A stretch of DNA of 62,413 nt, from contig CAZPAY010000013.1 of NCBI GenBank assembly GCA_964584805.1, forward strand, positions 1-62,413, written 5' to 3'. Below are positions 15,317 through 24,120 of the stretch, piece by piece; positions within the stretch are counted from its first letter, which is position 1, and every line of letters starts with the position of its first letter. Source of the DNA: JABHIE01 sp964584805 (lineage in GTDB: Bacteria > Planctomycetota > UBA1135). The position numbers and the translations under genes were made by a program. Below the pieces are notes generated by a model that made no database searches, was not told the origin of the DNA, and saw only the letters and a list, made by a program, of their open reading frames with translations.

Positions 15317-17812
15317 TTAGAACATTGAGCCGAAAGTGAAGGTGAAGATCCGTTCGCGGTCTTCGTCTTCGCGGAGAATGGGTACGCCAAAATCTAGCAG
15401 AAGTGGCATTTGTGGCATGAATGGAATCCGAATCCTGAAACTCACACCCGCTGAGGCGCGCATGGGATCAAGATCAGAGAAGGTGTTGCCCAACTGGCCG
15501 GCATCGAGGAAAAGCGCTAACCGCGCCCATTCATACTCGCCGGAAACGCCTCGTTTTAGGCTAGAGGCCATAGGCAAACTGAATTCTACTGTGGAACGCC
15601 ACATTGATTCTCCACCGAGCGGGTAGTCATTCTCTGAATCACCCGCACGACGAATGTAGAAGCCGCGCAATGAACTCTGCCCTCCAAGGAAAAAGCGCTG
15701 AGTGTAAGGAATCGTCTCGGTGTCACCTTGGGGCCACGCACGCCCAACTGCTGTCTCCAGTGAGAAAACCCAAGGACGGCCTAGACCGTCTTTCCAGAGG
15801 GGGAAAAACTTCGAAAAATTGGCCTGCGCCTTTAGATAATCCCAATCACCACCCAAAGCACCACCACCTTGCGTCACATGGAATCCTCCACGCATGCCAT
15901 CTTTGGGATTGAAAGGGTCAATAACACTGTTGTAACTAGAGCCCAAAGAAACGCGGTGCAGGTAGTGATCGCCCAAATCGTTCAGCATAACCTCTGGCGC
16001 GCCGTCACTAAAGTCAGACATACCAACGATTTCATAACCCGGTGAGGCCCAAAGCGACCATTCGCGACTGAAATGGCGAGAAAATTTCAATGCGGCCGAG
16101 GTGCGATTTTCGTCGTGAGTGCGCAGGCGTAAATTAGACCGGTTAAAGGTCGTCCCAAAACCAATTCGATTGAGGTGATCACCAAACAAATCCGGCTCAA
16201 AGAAATTCATTGAATACCTCGAATAATCAGTTCCTGGCATTGCGTTGAGGGAAAATTGTTGCCCCCCACCAGTGAAGGCGCGGCCGTCAAGGATTTCTGT
16301 AATCGCTGACCCCCAAGAGCTAGGAGGCCGCGTGATATCGAAATTGGACTTCTTATACTGAATCATCAACATAGAGCCCATTGATCCGAGGCCACCGCCA
16401 AATTGGAAATTACCCGTGCCAGAGCCTTCTTTCACCTGGAATTGTAAGTCAACCAATTCCGGCAGACCGGCAACGGGAATAAACTGATAATCTACAAATG
16501 GCGCACCTGTCTCAGCGTCAAAATAATAATTCTGGCCCATTAAACGGCGCTTAGAGCGGTCAGCCAAATCGGTGCGAGCAAGATCGCCCGGCTCAAGAAA
16601 AATCTCTCTGCGGATGACAGCATCACGCGTGTTCGTATTGCCGCTGATTTTGACATCTCGGATTTTCTTAGGAATTCCCTCGGCAATGCGCCAAACAAGT
16701 TTTGTGCGATGAGCCTTTTTATCAACGATAGGCTCGGGCAATTGCTCCGCCTGCCTAGGATTAATCATCAAGAAGCCATCTTCCATTTGACTCTGAGCCA
16801 AAGTGACTGGATGGCCCTTGGCGCCGAAATATGCCCGCAAAGCCACCAAATCAGCAAGAAGATGGGAACGCTGATAGACCATGCCGGGCTTGAGATGCAT
16901 CAACGCCTGCAATTCTTCTTCAGGCACCTGAAGAGAGGAGCCGCCCACTGCTTCAAAGATAATCGAATCTACGATGTAGGGCTCACCCTCATGGATACGG
17001 AAAGTAAGCTCAACTTTTTCACCCTCGTCATAAAACACCGGCTCATCAACCGAGATTGAAACATCAAAATAGCCGTATTCTCGATACAACTTTTTCAACG
17101 CCGTGATATCTGCATGGATAGCCTCTGGATTATAAGTTGAGCTCGACCAGAAAAACCATCCCGTGCCCGACTCCATCTCGCCCTCAAGGTCTAGCCCGAT
17201 TAACTGGCTACCAACAAAACGCGTATTCCCAATAAAATTCAGGCGGCTAATAGAGACTTCTGGGCCTTCGTGGATGAGGACCTTTACTTCACCTTCTTGT
17301 TCCGTTGTTTCCGTTTGAATCGAAACATGGGCAAAACCCTCTTGACGATAAAAATCTTCCCACTCACGAATAAAACTTTCCAGGCGGCCTTGACCGATCG
17401 ACTGGGATAAAAGTAATCCAGAATGGTCGAGTAACTCTTGTCGCTCAAAATGCTCATTGCCCTCAAAAAGTAAGCGGCCCCAAGCGACATCAGGCAATTC
17501 CACGACAAAAATAACACGAAGCTCAAATTCAGAAACAATCTCCGAGTAGACCTTGGGGACCTTAATGGATTTGTATTTCAGCAGCCAAGAGATGCTTTCA
17601 TTGATGCTCTCTTGCCGGAATTCATCCCCCACCTTAAAGGCCAAAAGGTTCGCAATCTCAGCGGAGCGTTCGCCCGCACCCTGGATTTCAACATCAACAA
17701 TCCGCACGACCTGCTCAGCAGCCTCTTGGTCAGGATGGGGTGTCGGTGAAAAGGAAGTCGCTGGCCCAACAAGGGAAATAGCGGCAACGAAAAGAGGCAA
17801 AAGCATACGCAT
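15317..17812 (-). CDS. bamA: outer membrane protein assembly factor BamA
   Basis: Inserts beta-barrel proteins into the outer membrane. The 831-residue protein has a signal peptide (1-20), a series of POTRA domains (about 30-420) and a C-terminal 16-strand barrel. The conserved loop-6 lock appears as SSLRGFYIRR (family V/LRGF/Y), and the protein ends in the outer-membrane signal FTFGSMF with a terminal phenylalanine. Its ATG at 17812 overlaps the dnaB stop by one base (TGATG). Position before ompH supports the call. Confidence 0.93.
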   Translation of the reverse strand: MRMLLPLFVAAISLVGPATSFSPTPHPDQEAAEQVVRIVDVEIQGAGERSAEIANLLAFKVGDEFRQESINESISWLLKYKSIKVPKVYSEIVSEFELRVIFVVELPDVAWGRLLFEGNEHFERQELLDHSGLLLSQSIGQGRLESFIREWEDFYRQEGFAHVSIQTETTEQEGEVKVLIHEGPEVSISRLNFIGNTRFVGSQLIGLDLEGEMESGTGWFFWSSSTYNPEAIHADITALKKLYREYGYFDVSISVDEPVFYDEGEKVELTFRIHEGEPYIVDSIIFEAVGGSSLQVPEEELQALMHLKPGMVYQRSHLLADLVALRAYFGAKGHPVTLAQSQMEDGFLMINPRQAEQLPEPIVDKKAHRTKLVWRIAEGIPKKIRDVKISGNTNTRDAVIRREIFLEPGDLARTDLADRSKRRLMGQNYYFDAETGAPFVDYQFIPVAGLPELVDLQFQVKEGSGTGNFQFGGGLGSMGSMLMIQYKKSNFDITRPPSSWGSAITEILDGRAFTGGGQQFSLNAMPGTDYSRYSMNFFEPDLFGDHLNRIGFGTTFNRSNLRLRTHDENRTSAALKFSRHFSREWSLWASPGYEIVGMSDFSDGAPEVMLNDLGDHYLHRVSLGSSYNSVIDPFNPKDGMRGGFHVTQGGGALGGDWDYLKAQANFSKFFPLWKDGLGRPWVFSLETAVGRAWPQGDTETIPYTQRFFLGGQSSLRGFYIRRAGDSENDYPLGGESMWRSTVEFSLPMASSLKRGVSGEYEWARLALFLDAGQLGNTFSDLDPMRASAGVSFRIRIPFMPQMPLLLDFGVPILREDEDRERIFTFTFGSMF

Positions 17813-19191
17813 CAGTCGTCAAAGACCGGGGTGGAGGGAACGCTGAAATCGACATTCGGGTCAAGGACATCAGCGGATGTGTAATTTTCAAACCGCATGA
17901 AGTCACCGTCCCAACGCAGATTAAATCTGCCTGTGGAACCATGGCGGTTTTTGGCGATGCTGACCTCGGCTAGGCCGCGGTCTTCTTCGGCATCGGAATA
18001 GTACTCAGGGCGATAAAGCATCATCACCATGTCAGCATCTTGCTCAATCGCACCTGATTCTCGCAAATCAGAGAGCAATGGTCGTGGCGGGTCGCGTTTT
18101 TCGGCGGCTCGGTTAAGCTGAGAAAGTGCGAGCACAGGCACTTTCAAATCTCGCGCAATACTCTTAAAAGTACGGGAGATAATCGAAATCTCTTGCTGGC
18201 GACTTTCGGCTTTTGTGGACAGCAACTGCAAATAATCGACAACGATTAAATCAAGATCGCCGTCACGGGCTAAACGCCGCGCCTTGGCACGAATCTGCGC
18301 CAATGATGGCTGCGAGGAATCATCAATATAGATTCGAGATTTCTGGAAAGCCGTCGCCGACATCGTCAACGCCTCGCGGTCATGCGAACTCTTTAAGCCG
18401 CGCCGCAAATTATCGTGGCGAATCCCTGCATGACATGACAACAGCCGCAACAGCAACTGATAGTCAGGCATTTCAAGCGAAAACATCAATACGGCTTTCT
18501 GCTCTTGAATCGCAACGCGCTCAAGAATATTTAAAGCTAGAGCCGTCTTGCCCATCCCAGGGCGAGCCGCCAAAACAATCAAATCACCCGGGCGGAAGCC
18601 GTGCTTTTCATCTAGGTCGAGGTAGTTTGTTTTCAAACCACCTGGCGCACCATCTGGATCTAAGATGTCATCAAGCCGATCATCGATCAGCTGTCGAATC
18701 TCAACCAACTCTTTACCGACGAGGCGATCCCCCACGCGGTAAACATCATTTTCGGCCTTTTCGATTAATTCTTCAACCGACTCAGCCTCGCCGGAATGAA
18801 CAAGGCGACGAATCTCATCAGATGTTTCAAGCAACTGCCTCTTGAGAGACAAGTCACGCAAAATCGTCAGATGGTATTCCAGATAAGCGCCTGACGGGTG
18901 CGCGTGCATCATCTCAAGGAGATAGGCCTTGCCACCCAAATCGGCGGCCTTGCCCGCTCTCTCTTGCTCTTGAGCAATGGAGACGGGGTCGCAACCGCCG
19001 GGTTGGCGGTCATCGACCCGCAGCATCATTTCAAAAATACCGCGATTGCGCGGGGAATAAAAGTCTTCCGTGCGCACTAACGCGGCTACATCCGTGATAC
19101 AGCGTGGGTCACGCAATACCGCCCCAAGGACGCTTTGTTCAGCATCCAAATCAAAAGGGACTTGCCCTGGAGCGACCGATTCAGAAGTCAT
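17812..19191 (-). CDS. dnaB: replicative DNA helicase DnaB
   Basis: Hexameric helicase at the replication fork that also binds primase. In 459 residues: N-terminal domain with the opening PFDLDAEQSVLGAVLRDP, linker, then the RecA-like core with Walker A ARPGMGKTALALN, SLEMPDYQLLLRLLS, Walker B LIVVDYLQLL, and the SGAIEQDADMVMMLYRPEYY segment. No intein is present at the Walker A site, where other DnaB proteins often carry one. On the minus strand TATGCT (19200-19205) lies 8 bases before the ATG, so it may be transcribed on its own as well as from the rplI operon. Confidence 0.96.
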   Translation of the reverse strand: MTSESVAPGQVPFDLDAEQSVLGAVLRDPRCITDVAALVRTEDFYSPRNRGIFEMMLRVDDRQPGGCDPVSIAQEQERAGKAADLGGKAYLLEMMHAHPSGAYLEYHLTILRDLSLKRQLLETSDEIRRLVHSGEAESVEELIEKAENDVYRVGDRLVGKELVEIRQLIDDRLDDILDPDGAPGGLKTNYLDLDEKHGFRPGDLIVLAARPGMGKTALALNILERVAIQEQKAVLMFSLEMPDYQLLLRLLSCHAGIRHDNLRRGLKSSHDREALTMSATAFQKSRIYIDDSSQPSLAQIRAKARRLARDGDLDLIVVDYLQLLSTKAESRQQEISIISRTFKSIARDLKVPVLALSQLNRAAEKRDPPRPLLSDLRESGAIEQDADMVMMLYRPEYYSDAEEDRGLAEVSIAKNRHGSTGRFNLRWDGDFMRFENYTSADVLDPNVDFSVPSTPVFDD

Positions 19192-19207
19192 CAGAAAGCA
19201 GCATACC

Positions 19208-19239
19208 GAGGCGAGAAAAGCTGTGCGATCTCTCGCCTC
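19208..19239 (-). terminator. hairpin between rplI and dnaB
   Basis: A perfect 9-base inverted repeat (19208-19216 and 19231-19239, GAGGCGAGA/TCTCGCCTC) with a 14-base loop lies 16 bases past the rplI stop. There is no U-tract after it, so it may be an RNA-stabilising or partial-readthrough element rather than a strong terminator. Confidence 0.45.
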
Positions 19240-19254
19240 AGAACGCTGAGACGA

Positions 19255-19815
19255 TTACTCGCTTGCAGCCTCTTCAGCAGCCAAAGCAGCTTCGGCGGCA
19301 GCAGCCTCTTCGGCGGCAGCAGCGGCGGCGTCCATGGCGGCGATATCGACCTCTTCACCTTCTTGCTCAAGGGCAACAACCCAAACCACGATGTTTGCGT
19401 TGAGCTCGGCATGAATGTGAATCGGCACTTCATACTCACCCGCTGCGCGCATTGGCTCAGCAAGACGAACATGACTTTCTGGCAAATCGATACCCTGCTC
19501 TGTAAGTGCAGAATGAATGCGCTTGGCATTCACAGCACCATAGAGAGCACCTTCAGCGTTGACTTTCTCTTCGAAGGTCAGCTGAATACTCGAAACGCGC
19601 TCGGCAAGAGCCTCGTATTGAGCTGCCATTTCCATGCGCTCGACTTCAGCCTCTTTGGCGGCCTTTTCGATACGAAGGACGGCATCTTCCGACCATGGCA
19701 TGCCCATGCCGCTCGGCATCAAAAAGTTACGAGCGTAACCGGCGGGTACTTCAACAATTTCACCCACAACGCCAAGCGTCGGGACATCTTTGCTCAAAAT
19801 TACTTTTACTTTCAT
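19255..19815 (-). CDS. rplI: large ribosomal subunit protein bL9 with Ala/Glu-rich tail
   Basis: Binds 23S rRNA near L1 and helps keep the reading frame. The N-terminal RNA-binding domain is clear: MKVKVILSKDVPTLG, then VEVPAGYARNFLMPSG. The central helix and C-terminal domain follow to about residue 148. Residues about 150-186 are an Ala/Glu-only low-complexity tail absent from the usual 149-residue protein. The gene lies four bases after rpsR in the rpsF-rpsR-rplI operon. Confidence 0.95.
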   Translation of the reverse strand: MKVKVILSKDVPTLGVVGEIVEVPAGYARNFLMPSGMGMPWSEDAVLRIEKAAKEAEVERMEMAAQYEALAERVSSIQLTFEEKVNAEGALYGAVNAKRIHSALTEQGIDLPESHVRLAEPMRAAGEYEVPIHIHAELNANIVVWVVALEQEGEEVDIAAMDAAAAAAEEAAAAEAALAAEEAASE

Positions 19816-19819
19816 CGGA

Positions 19820-20002
19820 TTAACCTACGAATGGCAAAAGGCCGAGGAAACGCGCATTTTTCACAGCGCGCTTGAGAGAACGCTGCTCACGGGCACTCAA
19901 GCCGGTGCGCTTTGCGCTAGAGATTTGACCTTGACCAGAAAGGTAGCGAAGAAGATCTTCGGTGTCTTTGAAGTCAAACTTTTTGTGTGTCTTCTTGCCC
20001 AT
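19820..20002 (-). CDS. rpsR: small ribosomal subunit protein bS18
   Basis: A 60-residue protein of the 30S platform that pairs with S6. KFDFKDTEDLLRYLSGQGQI and the RRTG-like SAKRTGLSAREQRSLKRAVKNAR-type core are diagnostic. It is a short version of the usual 65-80. A strong Shine-Dalgarno GAGGAGG sits seven bases before the ATG. The ATG shares one base with the rpsF stop, consistent with coupled translation of the S6:S18 pair. Confidence 0.95.
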   Translation of the reverse strand: MGKKTHKKFDFKDTEDLLRYLSGQGQISSAKRTGLSAREQRSLKRAVKNARFLGLLPFVG

Positions 20003-20556
20003 TACTTGGCCTCCTCGGTTGCTGCCGCTTTGGCAGGCTCTTCTTTGGTTTCAGTGGTCTCGGCTTTGGCATCATCACCTCTGCCTTTTTCTTCCTTATC
20101 GTCGTCAGACTTCTCGCCGTCATCATCAGAGGAGGCTTTTTCTTCTTCTGGCTCGACGTATTCTTCTTCAATCACCTCTTCAGGCTGATCATCGGGGATG
20201 ACCAACTCAGAGTCATTGACTTCTTCGATGCCGAAAGCCATCTCGGCCTCAGGGATGCCGTCTTCTTGGAAGAAGCGCATGCGGAAGGCTGGGCCCACGA
20301 GGTACATATCGCGCATAGCAGAGTTAACCGCCTCGCCTTCTGCCTCAAGCCAACCCAAAACGTAAGTCGCGCGCACGCGGCCGCCGATGGGGTAAGCCAA
20401 TTTCCGCTCGCCGTAGAGGCGGAGCACTTTTACATCAATGCTGTGCTTTTCGAGAGCGCCCTTGAGCCAATCTCGCACGGCAGTGAAGCCTTTTTCGCGA
20501 ACTTCTCCGTTTTCAAGGAGGAACATCGCTTGGTATGTGTGTTTTGTATTTGTCAT
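20002..20556 (-). CDS. rpsF: small ribosomal subunit protein bS6 with long acidic tail
   Basis: Partner of S18 on the 30S platform. The S6 domain covers about residues 1-100 (YQAMFLLENGEV at the start, GERKLAYPIGGRVRATYVL in the middle). Residues about 125-184 form an extra tail of Glu, Asp, Lys, Ala and Thr without structure-forming pattern, doubling the usual length beyond the domain. The Shine-Dalgarno AAAGG (20563-20567) is six bases before ATG, and a small hairpin abuts it. First gene of the S6-S18-L9 operon, after pth. Confidence 0.95.
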   Translation of the reverse strand: MTNTKHTYQAMFLLENGEVREKGFTAVRDWLKGALEKHSIDVKVLRLYGERKLAYPIGGRVRATYVLGWLEAEGEAVNSAMRDMYLVGPAFRMRFFQEDGIPEAEMAFGIEEVNDSELVIPDDQPEEVIEEEYVEPEEEKASSDDDGEKSDDDKEEKGRGDDAKAETTETKEEPAKAAATEEAK

Positions 20557-20562
20557 TTTGTG

Positions 20563-20580
20563 CCTTTCCGATCCTATCGG
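20563..20580 (-). promoter_or_regulatory. hairpin abutting the rpsF ribosome-binding site
   Basis: On the minus strand CCGAT-AGG-ATCGG (20568-20580) is directly followed by the Shine-Dalgarno AAAGG (20563-20567). S6:S18 leaders that control their own operon through a hairpin near the start are known in many bacteria, so this is a candidate autoregulatory site. The stem is short (5 bp), so this is tentative. Confidence 0.35.
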
Positions 20581-20589
20581 TTTTTCTGG

Positions 20590-21192
20590 TTATTCAGAAT
20601 CCGCCTGCGGCGTGCGGCGGTTGTAACGAGCTTGGACATCCTCAATGGATTGACCCAAAGCCCAGTCTTCCACAGCCCAAGATGCCGTTTCGAGGGTTTC
20701 CTCGATAACCGGCAATTCAGCCTTGCGGAAGGTATCGAGCACATGATCCACGCTAGAAGCCCTCGGCTGCCCCACCCCGATGCGTAATCGTGGGTAAAGA
20801 TCAGTCTGCAGAACTTGCTCGATGGATTTGAGCCCGTTATGCCCACCTGGGCTGCCGGCCGCGCGCGCGCGCAAGCCACCCAACTCAAGGTGGAAGTCGT
20901 CAGTGACGACCAAAATGAATTCAGGCAAAACATCAAGTTGGCTCGCTGCCGCCGCCACTGCTGAACCCGAAAGGTTCATATAAGTAGTCGGCCAAAGCAA
21001 TGCGAAACGGCCATCAATGGACCGCGCCAAATCACCGAGCTTGCGCCCACCCGCCCGAAGGCCCGTGGATGTCAAACCCGCACGTTTTGCGAAAAGATCA
21101 AGGGTTTGGAAGCCGACATTATGGCGTGTGCCGTCGTATTCCGCACCAGGATTGCCGAGCCCGACAATCAGTCGGGACTCAGTATCAGACAC
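20590..21192 (-). CDS. pth: peptidyl-tRNA hydrolase
   Basis: Releases peptides from stalled peptidyl-tRNA. The 200-residue protein shows LIVGLGNPGAEYDGTRHNVG at the start with the catalytic histidine in TRHNVG, TYMNLSGSA, VVTDDFHLELGGLRARAAGS and GGHNGLKSIEQVLQT, all family hallmarks. Its start shares one base with the rplY stop. The rplY-pth pairing is common in bacteria. Confidence 0.95.
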   Translation of the reverse strand: MSDTESRLIVGLGNPGAEYDGTRHNVGFQTLDLFAKRAGLTSTGLRAGGRKLGDLARSIDGRFALLWPTTYMNLSGSAVAAAASQLDVLPEFILVVTDDFHLELGGLRARAAGSPGGHNGLKSIEQVLQTDLYPRLRIGVGQPRASSVDHVLDTFRKAELPVIEETLETASWAVEDWALGQSIEDVQARYNRRTPQADSE

Positions 21193-21845
21193 TATTCGCC
21201 CTCTTCGGAGGAATCGTCGTCTTTGCCCTTAGCAATGACCTCTGGCTCAGCGGAATCACCGTCTTCGCCTTCGGCGCCTTCTTCAGGCTCGACTTCTTCT
21301 TGAGCAGGACGGATGCCGCAAACGACGTATTCAGCATCTTGAAGCAACTCGACATCTTCCGGCATAGGAATGCTGCCCGCGAGAATTTGCTCGTCAAGAT
21401 CAAGTTCCGCCACATCAACCGTAATGCTCTCAGGGATGGAACGAGGGACACAAGTGACAGCGATATCGAGCAGATTCTTAAAGAACTCACCCTTAGCGGC
21501 ACCCTTAGGGTGACCGAGATATGCAAGCTCAACTTGGACCTCAACCTTTTGGCCGACTGGCACGCGCATGAATTCAATGTGCAAGATCTTGTCGCCCATG
21601 TTGTCCCAGTGGACATCGTGGAGCATCACCTGCTCGCGCTTATCACCATGCTCAAGCATGAAAACACGCTCGTGGTGGCGCAATGCGGCCTGAAAGGAAT
21701 GATCGTCAACATGGAAAGAGGCTGTCTCTTCCCCGTGGCCGACCACATTAATGGGTAAACGACCCGCTTGGCGCAGGGCGTAGGAATCGCGTGTACCGGA
21801 ACCAGTGCGTGGCTCGGCAGGGAGTGAGTGTACGGAGGATGACAT
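21192..21845 (-). CDS. rplY: large ribosomal subunit protein bL25, Ctc form
   Basis: Binds 5S rRNA. The 217-residue protein has an L25 domain (1-95; LRQAGRLPINVVGHG, VMLHDVHWD) followed by the TL5/Ctc beta domain (95-180; GEFFKNLLDIAVTCVPRSIP), and an acidic tail from about 185 rich in Glu/Asp/Gly/Ser. Ctc-type L25 is a general-stress protein in some bacteria. It lies between prs and pth, an order common in bacteria (prs-ctc-pth). Confidence 0.93.
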   Translation of the reverse strand: MSSSVHSLPAEPRTGSGTRDSYALRQAGRLPINVVGHGEETASFHVDDHSFQAALRHHERVFMLEHGDKREQVMLHDVHWDNMGDKILHIEFMRVPVGQKVEVQVELAYLGHPKGAAKGEFFKNLLDIAVTCVPRSIPESITVDVAELDLDEQILAGSIPMPEDVELLQDAEYVVCGIRPAQEEVEPEEGAEGEDGDSAEPEVIAKGKDDDSSEEGE

Positions 21846-21866
21846 CGATTTATCTAAATTGCGCCC

Positions 21867-22817
21867 CTATTGGACGTCTTCGAACAAAGCGCTGACCGAT
21901 TCTTCTCGGTGAATCCGAGCAATCGCACGGGCCAGAAGAGGTGCCACCGATACCACTTCAAGGCAGTCGGGTAGGTCACCGCGAAGGGGTATTGTATTAG
22001 AAATCCACACCTTGTCAGCCCCACAATTTTGAAGCCTTTCTCGGGCCGGACCCGCAAGGACGGCATGGCTTGCTGCAATGCAGACCCGCCTGGCGCCCTT
22101 TTCCTTGAGAATTCGGCAGGCCTCAGCGATCGTGCCGGCTGTGCTGATCATGTCGTCGGTCAGCAAAATGTCAGCGCCATCGACATCACCGATGATATTT
22201 TCGGAAATCACCGTATCGCCACTCATACGACGCTTGTCAATAATCGCAAGTGGCGCATCCAGCTCTTTTGCGTATGCGCGGGCAATCTTTACGCCACCCA
22301 CATCGGGTGAGCAAACCACCAAGTTTTCAAAACCTTCATTGCGGACAATATCCTGAATCGCCGTGCGTGCATAAAGGTGATCAACGGGTGTATCGAAAAA
22401 ACCCTGAATTTGTTGAGCGTGTAAATCAACGGTCAAAACCCGGTCGATGCCGCACGCAACCAACATATTGGCCACAGCCTTGGCCGAAATGGGCACGCGA
22501 CCCTCATCTTTGCGGTCTTTGCGTGCATAACCAAAATAGGGCATCACCGCCGTGACCCGGGAAGCACTCGCACGCCGAAGCGTATCGGCGATTAAAGCCA
22601 ACTCAACCACATTCTCATTCACAGGCGGGCAGGTCGGTTGAATCACAAAAACATCGCTTCCGCGCATATCTTCGTGAATCTTGATATCAATTTCGCCATC
22701 AGGGAAGCGACCGATAAAAGCCGAAACCAAGGGTTCGCCTAGAGCAGACGCGACCTCATGGGCTAAATCAGGGTGGGCTGAGCCCGAGAGCAAACGGAGA
22801 CTACCGCGGTGTGACAT
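21867..22817 (-). CDS. prs: ribose-phosphate pyrophosphokinase
   Basis: Makes PRPP from ribose 5-phosphate and ATP for nucleotide, His and Trp synthesis. Key parts of the 316-residue enzyme: LRLLSGSAHPDLA at the start, FPDGEIDIKI, the ATP loop region YFGYARKDRKDEGR, the catalytic flexible segment KRRMSGDTV, and the PRPP-binding loop LLTDDMISTAGT. I chose ATG 22817 because the protein then starts exactly as the family does and follows glmU by one base; the ATG at 22880 would overlap glmU by 62 bases and add 21 unrelated residues. Confidence 0.94.
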   Translation of the reverse strand: MSHRGSLRLLSGSAHPDLAHEVASALGEPLVSAFIGRFPDGEIDIKIHEDMRGSDVFVIQPTCPPVNENVVELALIADTLRRASASRVTAVMPYFGYARKDRKDEGRVPISAKAVANMLVACGIDRVLTVDLHAQQIQGFFDTPVDHLYARTAIQDIVRNEGFENLVVCSPDVGGVKIARAYAKELDAPLAIIDKRRMSGDTVISENIIGDVDGADILLTDDMISTAGTIAEACRILKEKGARRVCIAASHAVLAGPARERLQNCGADKVWISNTIPLRGDLPDCLEVVSVAPLLARAIARIHREESVSALFEDVQ

Positions 22818-22818
22818 G

Positions 22819-24075
22819 TCAGGATTTTGGAGGAAAGGATTTCGCTGGGATGCCGGCGACAACCTCGCCGGCAGGGACATCTTTCCCAGCAGTAACTACG
22901 GCCCCAGCCGCAGTGGTGGCGCCCGCGCCAATCGTGACGGGTGCAACAAGAATGGTGCCTGAGCCAATGGAAGCACGCGAGCCGATGATGGTGGGATGTT
23001 TTTTCTTGCCGTCGTAATTCGCTGTAATCGTGCCGCAACCGACATTGGCAAACTCTTCAACCGTTGCATTACCTAAGTAAGTCAAATGTTTTGCCTTTGC
23101 ACCTTTGCCAAGTGTTGAATTTTTCATCTCGACGAAATTACCGGCCAGGGCACCATCTTCAAGGACGGCCCCAGGTCGAAGCCGTACATAAGGACCCAAT
23201 TCGCAATCAGAGCCGACCTTCACACCTGAATGCAAAACGGAACCTGGTCGAATGCGCGTGCCTGGCCCAATTTCAACATCTTGCTCAATCCAAGTCGACG
23301 AGGGGTCATCAATGATGACACCAGAAAGCAAATGAGCCTCCATGATTTGCCAACGCATCGCGGCCACAACTTCCGAAAAATCGACAAGCGTGTTGACGCC
23401 AGCAATTTCATCTGCGCCGTCTTCGAGACAGAGGGTTGCGCCCCCTCGATCGCCCAAAACATCAAGGGCGGCATCGGTGAGATACAACTCGCCTTGGGCA
23501 TTGTTGGAATCCAACTGAGCCACGGCTTCGCGCAAGGCGCCCAAATCCAAGACATAAACGCCCGCATTAATCTCATCGACCCCTTGCGTTTCATCATCCG
23601 TATCGGCATCTTCGACAATGGCGGTGAGATTGCCATCTGTATCGCGCACCATACGACCATATCCAGATGGGTCGGGCACGCGTGCGGTCATCAAAGCGTC
23701 ACCGTGCTTCACCAACTCTTGAAGCGTTTCTGCACGCAACAACGGGGTGTCGCCGCACAAAATCAAGACGCGCCCCTCATCGGGCAGTTGCTCAAGCGCG
23801 CATTGCACCGCATGACCGGTGCCGCGTGGGTTTTCTTGGAGCGCAATCGACCAATCGGAATAAGCCGAGCCTTCAAGCCAATCCGTGATCTCGCCGATAT
23901 GGTTACCACCCAAGACTAGGGTCTTGGAAGCCACCTTAAGCGGCTCAGCATGATCCAAAATATAAGACAAAAGCGGGCGACCGCATAAATCCAAAAGTGC
24001 CTTGGGGTGGCCCGTACGCAGACGCGTAGAGTTGCCAGCGGCCAAAACGAGGAGGTGCAAAGAGGAAGCGCTCAT
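22819..24075 (-). CDS. glmU: bifunctional UDP-N-acetylglucosamine pyrophosphorylase / glucosamine-1-phosphate N-acetyltransferase
   Basis: Makes UDP-GlcNAc, the precursor of both peptidoglycan and lipid A, which fits the lpx genes downstream. The N-terminal uridylyltransferase has LVLAAGNSTRLRTGHPKAL, LCGDTPLLRAETL and VDEINAGVYV; the C-terminal left-handed beta helix has GNFVEMKNSTLGKG, catalytic histidine in KAKHLTYLGNA, and GCGTITANYDGKKKHPT. At 418 residues it lacks most of the C-terminal tail of the 456-residue E. coli enzyme. I chose ATG 24075 over the upstream GTG at 24108 because the Rossmann start follows directly. Confidence 0.92.
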   Translation of the reverse strand: MSASSLHLLVLAAGNSTRLRTGHPKALLDLCGRPLLSYILDHAEPLKVASKTLVLGGNHIGEITDWLEGSAYSDWSIALQENPRGTGHAVQCALEQLPDEGRVLILCGDTPLLRAETLQELVKHGDALMTARVPDPSGYGRMVRDTDGNLTAIVEDADTDDETQGVDEINAGVYVLDLGALREAVAQLDSNNAQGELYLTDAALDVLGDRGGATLCLEDGADEIAGVNTLVDFSEVVAAMRWQIMEAHLLSGVIIDDPSSTWIEQDVEIGPGTRIRPGSVLHSGVKVGSDCELGPYVRLRPGAVLEDGALAGNFVEMKNSTLGKGAKAKHLTYLGNATVEEFANVGCGTITANYDGKKKHPTIIGSRASIGSGTILVAPVTIGAGATTAAGAVVTAGKDVPAGEVVAGIPAKSFPPKS

Positions 24076-24095
24076 GACTGGGGGGTATGGCGAGA

Positions 24096-24103
24096 AGTAT
24101 AAC
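24096..24103. promoter_or_regulatory. shared divergent -10 region of glmU and psd
   Basis: The 45-base gap between the start codons holds AGTATAAC. Read on plus it is TATAAC (24098-24103), 17 bases after a weak TGACTG (24075-24080) and 17 bases before psd. Read on minus it is TATACT (24096-24101), 20 bases before glmU. The two promoters would overlap and probably exclude each other. Confidence 0.35.
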
Positions 24104-24120
24104 GGCACGACAGCAGACTC

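Noticed and set aside
19987..20787. 266-codon frame on plus over rpsR/rpsF/pth, hydrophobic start
   Set aside because: The apparent membrane segment is the reverse of the acidic tail of S6; antisense artefact.
21000..21758. 252-codon frame on plus over pth and rplY
   Set aside because: Antisense to two ribosome-related genes with firm motifs.
22818..22880. Longer start for prs
   Set aside because: It would overlap glmU by 62 bases and add 21 residues absent from the family.
23230..23919. 229-codon frame on plus inside glmU
   Set aside because: Antisense shadow; no start signal or motif.
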